Assembly (NCBI RefSeq): GCF_945859705.1
Contig: NC_079134.1
Coordinates: forward strand, 83,019,061 to 83,083,060
Reading direction: 5' to 3'
DNA length: 64,000 nt
Source of the DNA: Episyrphus balteatus
Lineage: Eukaryota > Arthropoda > Insecta > Diptera > Syrphidae
Every line of letters starts with the position of its first letter. The first letter of the stretch is position 1. A model generated the notes under the pieces. The model was not told the DNA's origin and did not search any database. It was given only the letters and a program-made list of their open reading frames with translations. The translations under genes were made by a program, and so were the position numbers. Positions 11,491 through 22,888 of this stretch are shown here, in pieces.

Positions 11491-12002
11491 ACAATTCTTC
11501 ATTACTGTTTAGCCAAAAACATACTTAACTTAAACACAACATGACATCAAATGTACATAAAAAAATTACTCAGAGCACTAAAAAACACTAAAAGTCTTGT
11601 GGCGACCGAATCCGTTGCACTTAGGATTCAAAATGTATCTAGCAGCTCGGCGCCTACTATGTCTATGCACACTAGTAAGCACGTGTTTGAATACCGTTTA
11701 GTTTTTGTTTTATGCTCACTGTACGAAGGGTGACCGTGTACGAAGGGTGACCACTTCCCTACGCATTTTCCAAAATTATATTCAATGTAAGTTTTGGCTT
11801 TTGGGTCATTTAAAAAATTCATATCCGTTCAGCTGTAGCAAAATGTTTCGACGCATTTATTTTCGAAAATGAAATCAAATTCTTTGTCTCTTCCAACACA
11901 TATGTTAGTGCACATGGACATTTAAATCTCATATTAACGTTCATGATTATTAATATAAATTATATTATAATGCTCACAGACTTGTTCAAAATATTCGCCT
12001 AT
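11491..12002. other. Gap, nothing recognised
   Basis: AT-rich DNA with a direct duplication of GTACGAAGGGTGACC near 11723-11751. No gene, RNA or terminal repeat was seen. Confidence 0.4.
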
Positions 12003-12010
12003 CCATCCAT

Positions 12011-12768
12011 TAGGCTTGTGTAGTTTGCAAACGAACTAGTTCATCTTGGTGAACTAGTGAACTTAGTTCACTTACTTAGTTCAATTTAGTTCGCGAATAG
12101 CGAAAAAGATTTTTTTCAACAAACTAAACAGCAACCTAGAGCAGTCGTAATATGACATTACAAAACAACTTGCGCCACCTTACATTATCATTTTTTTTAT
12201 ATATATGTATGTATTTTTTGGGTGAAAGGAAGTCACAGGGGTTCAGAAACCATACTGCATATTAAATTGCATCCAATTCTTTGTGCAGCGAAATCAGTTC
12301 TACTGCTCTACCTCAAGATTTAGATGTAAAACAAAAGGCACAATAAGGTCGCTTGAGCCAGTATCAGCGTTTCTTCTTCAAGCACCACTTATTCTTATTT
12401 CTGAGCAAGATCAAAAAACAAGTAGCGTCTTGGTCCTTGAATTACTAGATTTTGGTTTAATGAAAGCAAAACGAACTTCTTCTAGACTTTCGTCAGGAAC
12501 CAGAAAGCTCGACAAGTATATGAACGAAATTAAGAATTTTTATAAAAAATAAAATATGTATCTGTTATTTTTAGGTTGTTTTTGTTTTATTATGTAGAAT
12601 GCGTCAATTTTACATAAATTTGGATACAGTCTGTACAAACTAATTTTGTTTTTTAATTCTAACAAAACCGGAGTGATTAAAATAAATTTAACTAAAATGA
12701 ACTAGTTCAGTAGCGTGATTTGAACTAAAGTGAGCGATCACTCAAATGAACTAAAGGGCCCAACTCTA
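12011..12768. mobile_element. Non-autonomous hAT-type element
   Basis: The element begins TAGGCTTGTG and ends in CCCAACTCTA. It is flanked by near-identical 8-bp sequences CCATCCAT (12003-12010) and CTATCCAT (12769-12776), which fits a hAT duplication with one change. Subterminal GAACTAGTTCA words occur several times at both ends (12040-12100 and 12695-12750). A 90-codon open frame at 12283-12552 has no recognised domain and no hAT dimerisation motif, so no transposase is supported. Confidence 0.6.
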
Positions 12769-12776
12769 CTATCCAT

Positions 12777-13788
12777 TCAAAAACGAATAAATTCTACCTA
12801 AAACGAGACCTATTTAGCTATCGTTTATTTATTAACGATTATTGACTTAACTACAGAAAAAAAAAATTTTCTTTTTCCGGAGGCACTGGAGGCCTTAGGG
12901 GGTGGCGAATAGGGCAATTGACCGGGGCCTCGCTCTTGCAGGGGCAACAACCCATGAAAACTTTTAAAATATGTATAGATTTTGTTCATTATATTTTTTA
13001 TTTAAAACTTTTGATTTTCATTCTTAACCTTAACTATTTATTCAGGTTATTACATTGCGTAGCTGGGCCTCACTCTTGCCTTGCTCTTAAGAATCAATAT
13101 CAAAAGTTTTAAATGAAACAAAAATATAGTGAAAAAAATCTTAACATATTTTTAAAAGTTTTCTTGGTTTACTGCGCGAGGCTCCTGCAAGAGCGAGGCT
13201 ATTAACTAAAATAATTTATACATTTAAAACATTTTTGAAAAATGTATTATGTACTACTTGAATATTGCGCCTCGAAATAAGTGAAGGTCGGTCAAAACGC
13301 ATAACACAGGTGCGTTCTTTTTCTAAAGGGGATGTTCTGTTCACAAACCAAATTCAAAAGTTTTGTTTGCCTTTTGGTTATCAGTGGAAAAATAAAATTA
13401 AAATGGAAGTTTTGCAATTTAATGATGACAGAGAATTCATTTTGAATAAAAAACATGATTTTCTATTAAAATAGCTGCTATCCTTTGGGCCTATTTATCT
13501 ACTTTTTAAGCCTGAACTACATTGGCCTAAGAACTAAAAAAAGTACATAAGTGAAAATTTTCAAACGTAATTTTGTATAGTGTTTCCGGCTGAAAAACTA
13601 AAACAATTGATGCAAAAAATTCGTTTAAGTACACATTTGAAACAAGTTTTTTTATTATTAAATTAATATAGAGATAACTGCCTATGAGCACTTAAACGGG
13701 TTCTTGTAAGTACCTTACCCGCTTTAGTGCCTATCTAAATGGGATTAAATGGATTTAAGGTGAGATACTTAACCGGGTTTTACTGTAA
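12777..13788. other. Gap with CTCGCTCTTGCAGG repeats
   Basis: GCCTCGCTCTTGCAGG at 12926 is repeated inverted near 13175-13200 and partly at 13068, suggesting a small inverted-repeat element at about 12870-13205. The open frame at 13265-13474 (69 codons, Lys/Phe-rich) is not recognised. Positions 13680-13780 contain TTAAACGGG/ACCGGGTT-type words just before the LINE start. Confidence 0.35.
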
Positions 13789-15795
13789 ATGGAATTGAAA
13801 ACCTTACAAATCAATCTTCATCATAGTAAAGCCGCAACTGCTAACCTTGTCTACCTCATGGAGAGTAGACATTACGACGTAGCCCTGATACAGGAACCCT
13901 GGGTTGTAAAAGGGAATATCAAGGGTCTACACTCTAAAGAACTACTGCTGTACAAATCAAATCTTGACAGCCAAAATAGTAACCCTAGAACATGCATAGT
14001 AGCTAAGAAACAGTTTAATCTTTTTCTTCTAACTACTTACAGCAACATTGACCAGACTAGAACTCAATATGTGAAATTCCTAGAGAAATTATTACGAAAG
14101 AGAAGTTGATCTGGGCCATCAACTCCTTCTCTCCTTATAAATCTCCAGGCCTAGACGGCGGGCGTCTTCCCCTTGATGCTGCAAAGTAGTGAATTCATTA
14201 TTCCTTGGCTGATCACAATATTCCAAAATAGCTTACAATTGGGATATGTCCCTAAAACATGGCGTGAATCCAAAGTTGTCTTTATACCAAAAGCTGGTAA
14301 ATCCAGTTACACAGAACCCAAAGATTTCAGACCTATCAGTCTAACTTCTTTTACACTCAAAACACTGGAAAGGTTAATCGATATACATATCCGCAGTTAT
14401 TTAAGACCGGATGCTATATCACGCTTTCAGCATGCATACACAAAAGGTAGAAGTGTAGAGACAACTTTACACTATGCATCAGAATAATAGAAGTCACTAG
14501 TGGTTAAAGAATATACCCTCGCAGCATTTCTAGACATAGAAGGAGCATTCAATAATGTTCATAATAGTGCAATCGAAAAAGCACTCACTGATCTTAAACT
14601 AGACGACACGGTCATAAAATGGATCGTGTGCATGTTGAAAAACAGACAAATCAATAGTGAATTAGGTGGGTCACATATAAAAATGTACGCATCTAGAGGA
14701 ACCCCACAATGTGGTATTCTATCACCTCTTCTTTGGATTTTGGTGATGAATGAGAATCTCGTCAAACTGAATAACAGCGGTGTCAAGGTTATAGCTTACG
14801 CAGACGATCTAGCTAATACCTAACCACTGTAAGCGAACAATTAGAAAGCGCATTATCCAAGGTCAGTAACTCGACCAGGAAATGCGGTCTTAAAGTAAAC
14901 CCCCTTAAAACAGAACTGGTACTTTTCACAAACAGAAGGAAAATTCCTCCTTTTGCAGTGCCAAAAATTGATGGCACCCCACTTACGATTTCGGATAAAG
15001 CGAAATATCTCGGAGTAATCTTGGATAAGAAACTTAACTGGGGTCCAAACATTCAAGAAAGATATAAGAAAGCCACGTTTGCACTTTACTCATGTAATAT
15101 AATTCTTTGCAGAAACTGGGGACCAAATCCTAAAATAGTCATGTGGATGTATACCGCCATTGTCAGATCCATTCTGATTTATGGCAGCATAGTCTGGTGG
15201 CAAGCTCTGGAGATATCCACGAACTTGAAGACCCTAACCAAAGTACAAAGAACCGCATGCATAAGCACTACGGGGTAGATGAGGTCCACTCCAACCGCAG
15301 GTTTCGAAGCAATCCTTAATATCACTCCCTTAAATCTATTTGTACAAGAATTAGCAGCAAACAGTGCCCTACGACTCAGTCAAACCAACATTTGGAATAC
15401 TAGTCAAAACGGCCATACAACGATCCTTTCTAACTACGTTGGCGATTTCTGCCACCTTAATCAAGTCAAAGCTTGTTTCTTGCTGTCGCGAAGAGCTTAG
15501 GGTTCTTGGTATGCAGCATAATGTAAGACTCTGCTGGGTTCCCGGCCACAGTGATGTGTTCGGCAACGAAAAAGCGAATGAGCTTGCAAGGGAAGGCTCA
15601 GTTCTTGATCTCTCTCTCTCATAGACCATAACATCAGAATCCCACAATGTGGAATACAAGGAAATATCGTCAACAATATTTTACAAAAAACCAATGAAAG
15701 ATGGAACCTCCTAGATACCTGCGGTAGCACCAGGAAACTATGGCCGAATTTCGACGAGAAAAAATCATATAAGATCTTACTACTTATAGTCTAAG
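13789..15795 (+). pseudogene. I/LOA-like LINE with RNase H, main part (continues 19385-19822)
   Basis: Endonuclease start LQINLHHSKAATANLVYL with VALIQEPWVVKG (13795-13910), then a deletion joins it to the RT linker. RT blocks: FRPISLTSFTLKTLERLI (about 14326), FLDIEGAFNNVH (about 14529), PQCGILSPLLWILVMN (about 14705), catalytic VIAYADDLANT (14788-14820). Thumb: KYLGVILDKKLNWGPNIQ (about 15003), SILIYGSIVWW (about 15172). RNase H end: LCWVPGHSDVFGNEKANELA (about 15532-15594); the first half of RNase H is deleted. There are stops at 14108, 14485, 14821, 15276 and 15622, and frameshifts at 14110-14170. RNase H in ORF2 supports the I or LOA group rather than Jockey or CR1. The coding sequence resumes at about 19385 with the zinc knuckle. 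Confidence 0.8.
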
Positions 15796-15811
15796 AGCCA
15801 ACGACATAATG

Positions 15812-17036
15812 AATCAAGTCATCTAAAGAATGTTGTGAGGCATATCATTAGAAAGGTCTTGGGGAGAAAAGCACGAATCGTGAAGTCTGGCAGCATTTTC
15901 GTGTGACCAACATGTGTTAAATTCGACCCAAAGCTGTGACAAAAATGAAAAAAAGGGTCTATTTCCCCGTTTAGCCAGGAGCGACAATTTGCTAAAAAAT
16001 GGACTTTATTTGGGAAAAAAACGCGCCAACTCAAGATGTTGACATAACTGACTAAAATTTTGGTACATTTTAGATCATGGGTACATTTTAGATCATGGAC
16101 TAACGATTTATAATACAGGACACGCAAAAATCGAAACAAAAGATTTTTTCACTCCACTTTAATGTACAAAAAGGCATAAACAAAATATGTACCTAAGTAA
16201 CCAGTTGATAATAGTAAAAGGACTCTTAAAATCATATTTCCTGATTTTCAGAGAAATATTTTTTCCTAGATACCTTTTGATTGAAAAATAGCATTAATTC
16301 AGGGTAAATCCAATACTGTCCTATTTTATTGTATTCATATTATCTGAATGTCAAAGAATAATGAAAGATTAATATTTCATAAAATAATTTACCAAGAATT
16401 CCAGCCACGTAAAAACAAAACAAAACAAAAAGGTTTTTTTTTAAGGTAGTTTTGGTTTTTTTTTTAATTTCTCGAAAACGGTATGACATTTTTAATTCCT
16501 GTTTTTGTTTAAAAACAATAAGATCATTAAATTTTTGAAAGCTAATTTAGTACTTATTCACATAAAATTTTGAAAAAAAATTAGTTCAATATTTTTTTTT
16601 TTCATTTTTTTTCAAAATTATTTTATCAAAAACTATTTCATAAAATAGCTTTATTTAAAAAGTAAATTATAAAAAACAATGCTTTACAAAAAGGTACAAA
16701 ACGTTATTGTAGGTGAAAGCGTTGATTTTATTTTATTTTTTTTCCCAAATAAAGTCCATTTTTTTAGAAAATTGCCGCTCCTGGCTAAACGGGGGAAATA
16801 GACCCTCCCCTCCCATACGATTTTTTTCTTGTCTCAACGTAACCTACACACTCTAGCTTTTTGACACTTTTCTCCTGCATAAATAAAAATATATTTTCTC
16901 ATATTTTTGGCGCACATTCAGACCGTAATAAACCAATGTTGGTCACAGCAAAATGCTGCCAGACCAATTTTTTCTTGTCTAACTCCTCAAGACCTTTCTA
17001 TTTATGTGCCTCACAACTTTCTTTAGATGACTTAAT
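15812..17036. repeat. Fold-back element inserted in the LINE
   Basis: The left arm 15812-16022 (AAGTCATCTAAAGAATGTTG ... GGGAAAAAAACGCG) is the reverse complement of pieces of 16737-17036 (CCCAAATAAAGTCCATTTTT ... ACTTTCTTTAGATGACTT). The right side additionally carries CATACGATTTTTTTCTTGTC and CTCTAGCTTTTTGACAC, shared with the MITE at 34842-35214. No gene; the centre is A/T homopolymer-rich. Confidence 0.65.
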
Positions 17037-17700
17037 TAAAAAAAAGGAACAATAACAGAATTTTCTCGAAAATTTTGAATTTTTCGACATTTAAAGTTGT
17101 CTACCAGGGTGTTTGTCAAAGAATTTTAGGCTGACTCTTTGCGAAAATACTTTTGGGAGCATTGTGTAACAAATTGTGTCAAAAAATAAATTGAAAAAAT
17201 TGCTTTCTGTTAGGAATTAAATTTACAAAATTATTCAAACGAGTTGATTTTTTTTCTGTTTTTCACGCTTAGGATCGAATTAAACCCATGTTGGTCACAC
17301 TAAAAAGCTGCCAGACCAATTTATTCTTATGTTACACATCGAGACCTTTCTCCGAATATGCATCACAACATTTTTCACATGACTGGTTTTCTTAAAAAAG
17401 AAACAGAAACAGGATTATTTTCGAAAATTTCGAAATTCCGACATTTAAAGTTGTCTACCGGGGTATTTGTCAAAGAAATTTGGCCTGACTTTTTGCGCTG
17501 ACATTTTTGGAATATTATGTGACAAATTTTATAAAAAAAAATATTATGCAAATTACTTTCGGTTAGGAATTAAATTTACAAAATTACCCAACCATGATAT
17601 ATGTCACAACATTCTTTAGATGACTTGACTTCTTTCATTTTTGTCACACCTTTGGGTCGAATTTAACACATGTTGGTCACACGAAAATGCGGCCTGCTCT
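16937..17700. repeat. Tandem repeat of about 352-382 bp, two full units and a partial
   Basis: TGTTGGTCAC starts units at 16937, 17289 and 17671. Within units the order is conserved: TGCTGCCAGACCAATTT, GAGACCTTTCT, CACAAC, TTTTCGAAAATTT, CGACATTTAAAGTTGTCTAC, TTAGGAATTAAATTTACAAA. Units are diverged by perhaps a fifth. The first unit overlaps the right arm of the fold-back element, so the tandem grew from it. Confidence 0.7.
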
Positions 17701-18434
17701 CGGTCTATTAGTAAACCTTCCATATACCTACCACGCAACACCAGATACCATACATTGCGAACGTACGAGAGATCCATTACCTGTATCCTCTCATTTTCGC
17801 GAAAAAAAACACAACAACAATTTGCATGCGCGATGAGTTTGCCTGGCGCCAATCCTTTTTTATGGAAAAACCTATGTACAAACAATTTGTAGAATGTAGA
17901 TACCTAAGTTCATCTTATTCTTTATACCACCAAACAACCACTCGACAGAGCGAGTGCGAGAGATCATGTAGAATCAAAATAGAAGATAATAAAGTGAGAA
18001 ATACAACTAGCGCCAGCGGAATTTGTTTGTACTACAAATTCCAATACATACACATTCCATGCATTTCTGAGGAAAAAAATGGAAAGTAGACTCTTTTTCA
18101 AAAATTAATTGTAAAAAAACTATTTTAGCAATTCTTGTTTTCTAACTTTATATAGATAGAAAAAATAATGAAAAAAAAATAAAAAAAATATAACAAAAAA
18201 TCTAAAAATTCTGGTTCCTTAGTACAGTTTATTGTTTTTGGGACTACTTTAAAAGCGATTGGAGGGTTACAAAATAATATTTTCCAACAAAATATATCTT
18301 TACTCCATAGTCAATAAACTAAGCTTTTAAATAAAATAAAAATCATATCATATTTTGAAAAACAAAGAAATTAAACCACTTTGTTTTAAAAAAGTTAAGA
18401 AAAAATGACTTTTTAACACTTTTTTGTTGTTTAA
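17701..18434. other. Gap, no gene recognised
   Basis: Positions 17700-18090 are more balanced in composition than the surroundings and include overlapping short open frames on both strands, none with a recognisable domain. Positions 18090-18434 are A/T homopolymers. Confidence 0.35.
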
Positions 18435-18914
18435 AGCCTAGTACGCAGATCGCGCTAAAATTTATCTTTCATACAAATTTCCTCCAAAGATAAATTTTAG
18501 CGAGGATTTTTAGCCAGGTAGTACGCAGTTCACGCGCTAAATTCGAATTCTCATCTACTACTTTTGCAAAAAGTCTCCACTCAATTTAGCTCGCGAAATA
18601 ATGCTCAGCGCATTTTTTCACAGATAAATTTTGACATTTTTGTGGTTGTTGTTGTTGCTGCAAGGAATAAGAGGCAAAAAAAACCTTGGAATATATAAAA
18701 GAAGAGAAATAAAACAAAATGAGAACGTAAAAAAGGTATTCTGCAGGTAAAAAAAATATGTAATGTAATATTGAATGTAAGCTGGTATAAGTAAATGAAA
18801 CTGTGATTCAGCCGTTATTTTTAAATTTAAATTTATCTTGGCTTTTAGCTAACGCGTGTAGATATAAAAATTGTCGAGATAAAATTTAGTTTAGCGCGAT
18901 CTGCGTACTGGGCT
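18435..18914. mobile_element. 480-bp MITE with 25-bp terminal inverted repeats
   Basis: The left end AGCCTAGTACGCAGATCGCG and the right end CGCGATCTGCGTACTGGGCT are inverted repeats with one mismatch, extended inward by CTAAA/TTTAG. A second strong hairpin, GCTAAAATTTATCTTT with its complement, lies at about 18453-18502. Flanking duplication is unclear, so the superfamily is undetermined. Confidence 0.75.
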
Positions 18915-19384
18915 CAAGAACTTAAAACTTAATATAAATTTCTTAAACTAATCAATGTGTTAGTATTTGAGTTGAGGTACTCATTTCTTTTTATTTCGAT
19001 GAATTTTATTAATAATTGCAGGAGTTACACATGTTCAAACATTGTAACATAAGAAAAAATAGCTTCAGTTTCGATTAATTTTTTTCTCTGAAAAATACAT
19101 TTTTAGTTTTTCAAAATAGTTTTACTCCGTATTTTGATTCAACCTCAATCCAAAATAGAAATAAAAAAAATAAAAATTTTAGTCTAACTAAGAAACAAAT
19201 AACAAACCAATGTCTTTCAGGTCGTTCTAAAACAACGAAAATTTTTTCATGTTTTGTTCTCTCTTAATTACAAGTTCACACATTTGGAAATTGTGGAGAT
19301 GAAGATATTTAGCCTTTATTATCTAAATAATAAAATTTATTTCATTCAATTATCATTAAAAATGTGAAAGTTATGCACCGATTT
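18915..19384. other. Gap, no gene recognised
   Basis: AT-rich intervening DNA, still inside the LINE interruption. No terminal repeats, open frames of note or RNA motifs were seen. Confidence 0.35.
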
Positions 19385-19822
19385 GTAAACGATAACCCGA
19401 TTTTTACGTGGTCCACTCGGCCTTAAGATCCCTTATAGGCTTCTTAACGGGACATAACCTACTAGGATACCACAAAAAGAAAATGGAGCTTAATACGGAT
19501 GATCTATGCAGAGGCTGCGGTAATAAGGACGAACAGGAAAACACGGTTCACTTCCTCTGTCAATGCCCAGCACTCTGTCGCACTAGGAAAAAATTCTTAG
19601 GAAACTACTTCTTTAATGAATAAGAAGAACTACCGGAACTCTCAGGCAATAGCCTACTGAACTTTGTCAAGTCCTCCAAATGGCTCGAACAACCATAGCA
19701 TTCATAATTTAACACTTTTAATGAAGTTACAATACTTCAGAGTTTCACAAGGGATCTACATTGACCGTAGTGTGACGGTAACAAAATCAACTGTCAACCC
19801 ATATAACCTAACCTAACCTAAG
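19385..19822 (+). pseudogene. I/LOA-like LINE, C-terminal zinc knuckle and 3' end
   Basis: The open frame 19408-19623 (in frame upstream to about 19396) reads LRSLIGFLTGHNLLGYH, then CRGCGNKDEQENTVHFLCQC (CCHC-type knuckle, C-x2-C-x12-H-x4-C visible) and ends at a stop at 19621; coding similarity continues a little beyond. The non-coding tail runs to TAACCTAACCTAACCTAA (19803-19820), a pentamer tail like those of several insect LINE 3' ends. It completes the element that breaks off near 15795; the 3.6 kb between is inserted material. The same pentamer is the insect telomere repeat, but four units after a LINE 3' UTR are better read as a retrotransposon tail. Confidence 0.75.
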
Positions 19823-19920
19823 TGTCTGAAATTCCCTTCGAATATTAAAATTGACAGTATATTCATGCTGTGAGTTTTATATAGTGTCGGTTAACATCGA
19901 CCAAAATAAGGCGTCTTAGT

Positions 19921-19975
19921 AAGTGTACGACAGATCTAACTGATGAGCCCACTGTCGTACCTGGGCGAAACACTT
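19921..19975 (+). ncRNA. Hammerhead-ribozyme-like fold (type III layout)
   Basis: CTGATGAG at 19940-19947 and CGAAA at 19966-19970 are the complete canonical core words. Stem II is GCCCA (19947-19951) with TGGGC (19962-19966) and a 10-nt loop. Stem III is AAGTGT (19921-19926) with ACACTT (19970-19975), all six pairs perfect. The expected cleavage nucleotide is A19927 after U. Stem I (19928-19939) has no good internal pairing. Instead CGACAG (19928-19933) is complementary to CTGTCG (19952-19957) in loop II, and the match extends to nine bases, GTACGACAG with CTGTCGTAC. It lies 100 bp after the LINE tail; no element is assigned to it. Confidence 0.6.
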
Positions 19976-19976
19976 T

Positions 19977-21302
19977 ATAAATTTGGAGTTGAGCTTGAGT
20001 CACTTGAACAAACAAAAGTTCAAAGAAACTTTAAGTACTAAGTACTAAGATTAATGCTCCCAAAGCAACGAAGATAATAATGCAAATAAAATTATTCTGC
20101 AAACAAAATTGTTGGTCGTTTGATAGTTCAACAATATGCCTATTCCACACTCAGTTTGAGACTTGCGAATTTAGTCATATTTAATTATTTTTGTTCTGAT
20201 TCTGTTCCCAATTTCAAAAACTGTCATAAGATTTCTCCACTCTGACGAATTTGGCCAAGAAATTTCTTTTGTAAATCTTTCAATATAAACTATTTTAGAT
20301 ATTCTTACACGAGAAAGCTAAACCAAACGACTACTTTCGCATTACATATTGATCAAGAAGGACAAGGGGCCTCGCAAAGACCTACCGCCCGGAGCCTCGC
20401 AATTCGTAAGGCCACCGCTGCGCTGTCGGGAGGTGAAAGCGAACCTCGGCCACCCGATTAGAGGCAACTACTAACTCACCTATAATCCAGTCAAATAAGG
20501 GTTAAACCTCGGAATGAATTTTTTTGCTCAATACCTTCATTTTGGCTTTCTATAACATACCTCAAAAGTCTAGAAAAATCTCATGTCCGCAAGTCGCAAT
20601 TTTCAAGGTCAAAGCGCGAAATGGAGATTTTCAAAATTAGCAATAATAGACAATGGTATACTATATACACATATGATACATGATATCAAGGTATTTTTTA
20701 ATGCTGATTCCAAAAAAAAGGCAATCTGACGTCTCTGAAAAAAGTTATACTTGTTTTCTATATTTCAAATCATATTATTATAACAGTTGCTAACTTACTA
20801 CCGAAAAATCCTTAAAAGTTATGGTAGAGGAACCAAATTGTGCATGAAGGTTTTATATCCATTATTATTAAGAATCAAAACAATGCAATGCAAAACACAT
20901 TCATATCTATGACAAAATGGTATTTTTTGAGAACAGAGTAAATTTTGGGATGTGCACTAAAAAACATCCTGGTACAATCTTGGAATTAGTGCTAATAGGC
21001 TAATTTTTTTGTTTCTATCTTTGTTTGGATTATCTATAACTTATGTCAAAAATCTTTAAAAAAATCTCATGTCAGCAAGTTCTAATATGCTTGATTTGAA
21101 GATAAGGTGCAGATTTTAAAAAATTGAAAAATTAAACTTCAGATATTTGTGTCAGATCAATATTAATAAGGTACATGTTTGTAGGTTTTGTGTTAGAATC
21201 AGCGTTAAAAAATACCTTGAAATCATATGGGTTATGTTGGTATACATATAAGAATCTAAAGTTTTCTTATTATCTTTTTTAAACTGTTACGAATCTCAAT
21301 TT
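19977..21302. other. Gap with one GC-rich patch
   Basis: The patch at 20365-20460 (GGCCTCGCAAAGACCTACCG and following) is strikingly GC-rich for the region but shows no rRNA, tRNA or coding identity I can name; the words GCCTCGCA and GGAGCCTCGCA repeat within it. Positions 20520-21290 are AT-rich with two loosely similar halves (TTTTTTTGCTCAATACC and TTTTTTGTTTCTATC with CTCATGTC.GCAAGT at 20580 and 21069). Confidence 0.35.
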
Positions 21303-22058
21303 TACACCGAAAAAAAACCAATATCAATTTAACGTTTTTTAAATATCAAATTAACATTTTTTAAATATCAGCCAAAAACGCTCTATAAAATGTGTTTGAT
21401 GATATTTAAAATGTTAAAACAACATTTTTGCTATCAGGATGATATTTAAATGTCACATTTTGGAAATTTTTTTTGATATTTTATTATCATTTTTTCATAT
21501 CAATTTCTCATTCCAAATTATTGAAAAAATTCTTAATGTGTACTTATTTAAAGGCGCTTTGTGTTTTTTCGAAGTAAAATGTATGATTTACTGAGAAAAT
21601 TTGATCGGCACTAAGATTTTACTTCACATAGCTTGGGAGGAAATAACAAAACAATTATATCACCTATAATAGAAAAAATAATATCACCACTATTTTATAA
21701 AGAATATTCCCTTTCTGTAATGTTTTGAAAAAAGAAAGAAAATTCTTAAAATATTAAAAATAATAAAAAAGAAAAGGAAAGAAATAGGTTTCATTATAAT
21801 AAACTAAAACGTAAAATCTAGTCCACATTGATATTTTAATTGTCAAAGTGAAATTTTCAATATCCACTTAAACTTAAAAAAATGTCAAAATGATATTTTA
21901 ATTGTCAAAGTCAAATTTTCACTATCCCACCTGAAATTAAAAAATGTCAAAATGATATGATTAAATATGAAAATTGATATTTTAATTGTTGGACGACTTT
22001 TGTCACTAAAAAATGTTAATTTGATAGCTGTTATTATCAATTTTTTTTTTTTGGTGTA
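21303..22058. mobile_element. MITE with TACACCGAAAAAAA ends
   Basis: Starts TACACCGAAAAAAAACC and ends TTTTTTTTGGTGTA, with further inverted similarity inward (ATATCAATTTAAC with GTTAATTTGATA). An internal direct duplication of about 70 bp (GATATTTTAATTGTCAAAGT at 21832 and 21890) is present. No coding capacity. Confidence 0.65.
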
Positions 22059-22888
22059 GCACTAAAAAAATCAAACAAACAAACAAAACAAAAAAAAAAG
22101 AATGCAACACCCTGTTTACATATGGAATTCGAAATTCGAAACTTTAATTTCCGGTTGTTGACGTCACCAGGAAACATCGAGTAACAACACACTCGAGACT
22201 AACTGAGCACCACCAAAACTTTTAAAAGGTCTTTTCTTTTTGACCGTCAAGCCATTAAGATCTCTGTTCAAAGGTAGTAGTAAGAAGTGATAATTTTCGA
22301 CAAAGTTATATAAATCATAAGTATTATTTTTAATAGATACAATTTTAATTGGTTTTCAAACCATCCAGCCCAAGCCATAAAATCTACGGTCAATAAAAGG
22401 CCAATTTAAGAAATTGAGTCTTCTAGACTCGAATTTGTTTTAAGTTACCTAAAAGTACTTAACAAGCACATCGAGGTAAGTCTTAACACGAACAATATAG
22501 TCTTATTTGTGCCAAAACTATGTAACTATAATTTAGGGTCTTCTGTACATCTTTGGAGGTGACAGCCACTTCTAGATTCCACCACGTGCACTTTTTATTT
22601 TCCAAGGCCAACCATCCAATACAAAAAGGAAGACGTAGCAACGGCAAACAAATTCAAGGCCAAGGTTCAGCTGTCTTCTCCCAATTCCAACAACGGGGAA
22701 ACAGCAAAACTTATTCAAGGCCAAGGTCAAGCTCTCTGCTTCCCATTCTAGCAACGCGAGTAAAATCGACAATATCTTGCTCAATAACGGCAGTTTTCCT
22801 GAACAGAAAAATTAAAAAAGAAACCAGATCACACTCAAATAAGAACTCAGTTTACATAAGTTCGGGAGGCTGATCGGTTGCTTGGAAA
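22059..22888. other. Unassigned DNA with a 60-bp internal duplication
   Basis: Contains an open frame of 106 codons on the plus strand (22553-22873) without a recognised domain. Within it ATTCAAGGCCAAGGTTCAGC and ATTCAAGGCCAAGGTCAAGC begin two direct repeats of about 60 bp (22651 and 22714). The composition is less AT-biased than the neighbours. It could be an LTR or leader of an old retroelement; evidence is insufficient. The DNA continues on the far side of the next insertion, at 27478. Confidence 0.25.

Noticed and set aside
19800..19822. Telomere repeat (CCTAA)n
   Set aside because: Only about four units, directly after the 3' region of a LINE, which fits a retrotransposon tail; no chromosome-end context.
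20340..20470. rRNA or tRNA gene in the GC-rich patch
   Set aside because: No recognisable rRNA core words and no A and B boxes at tRNA spacing.
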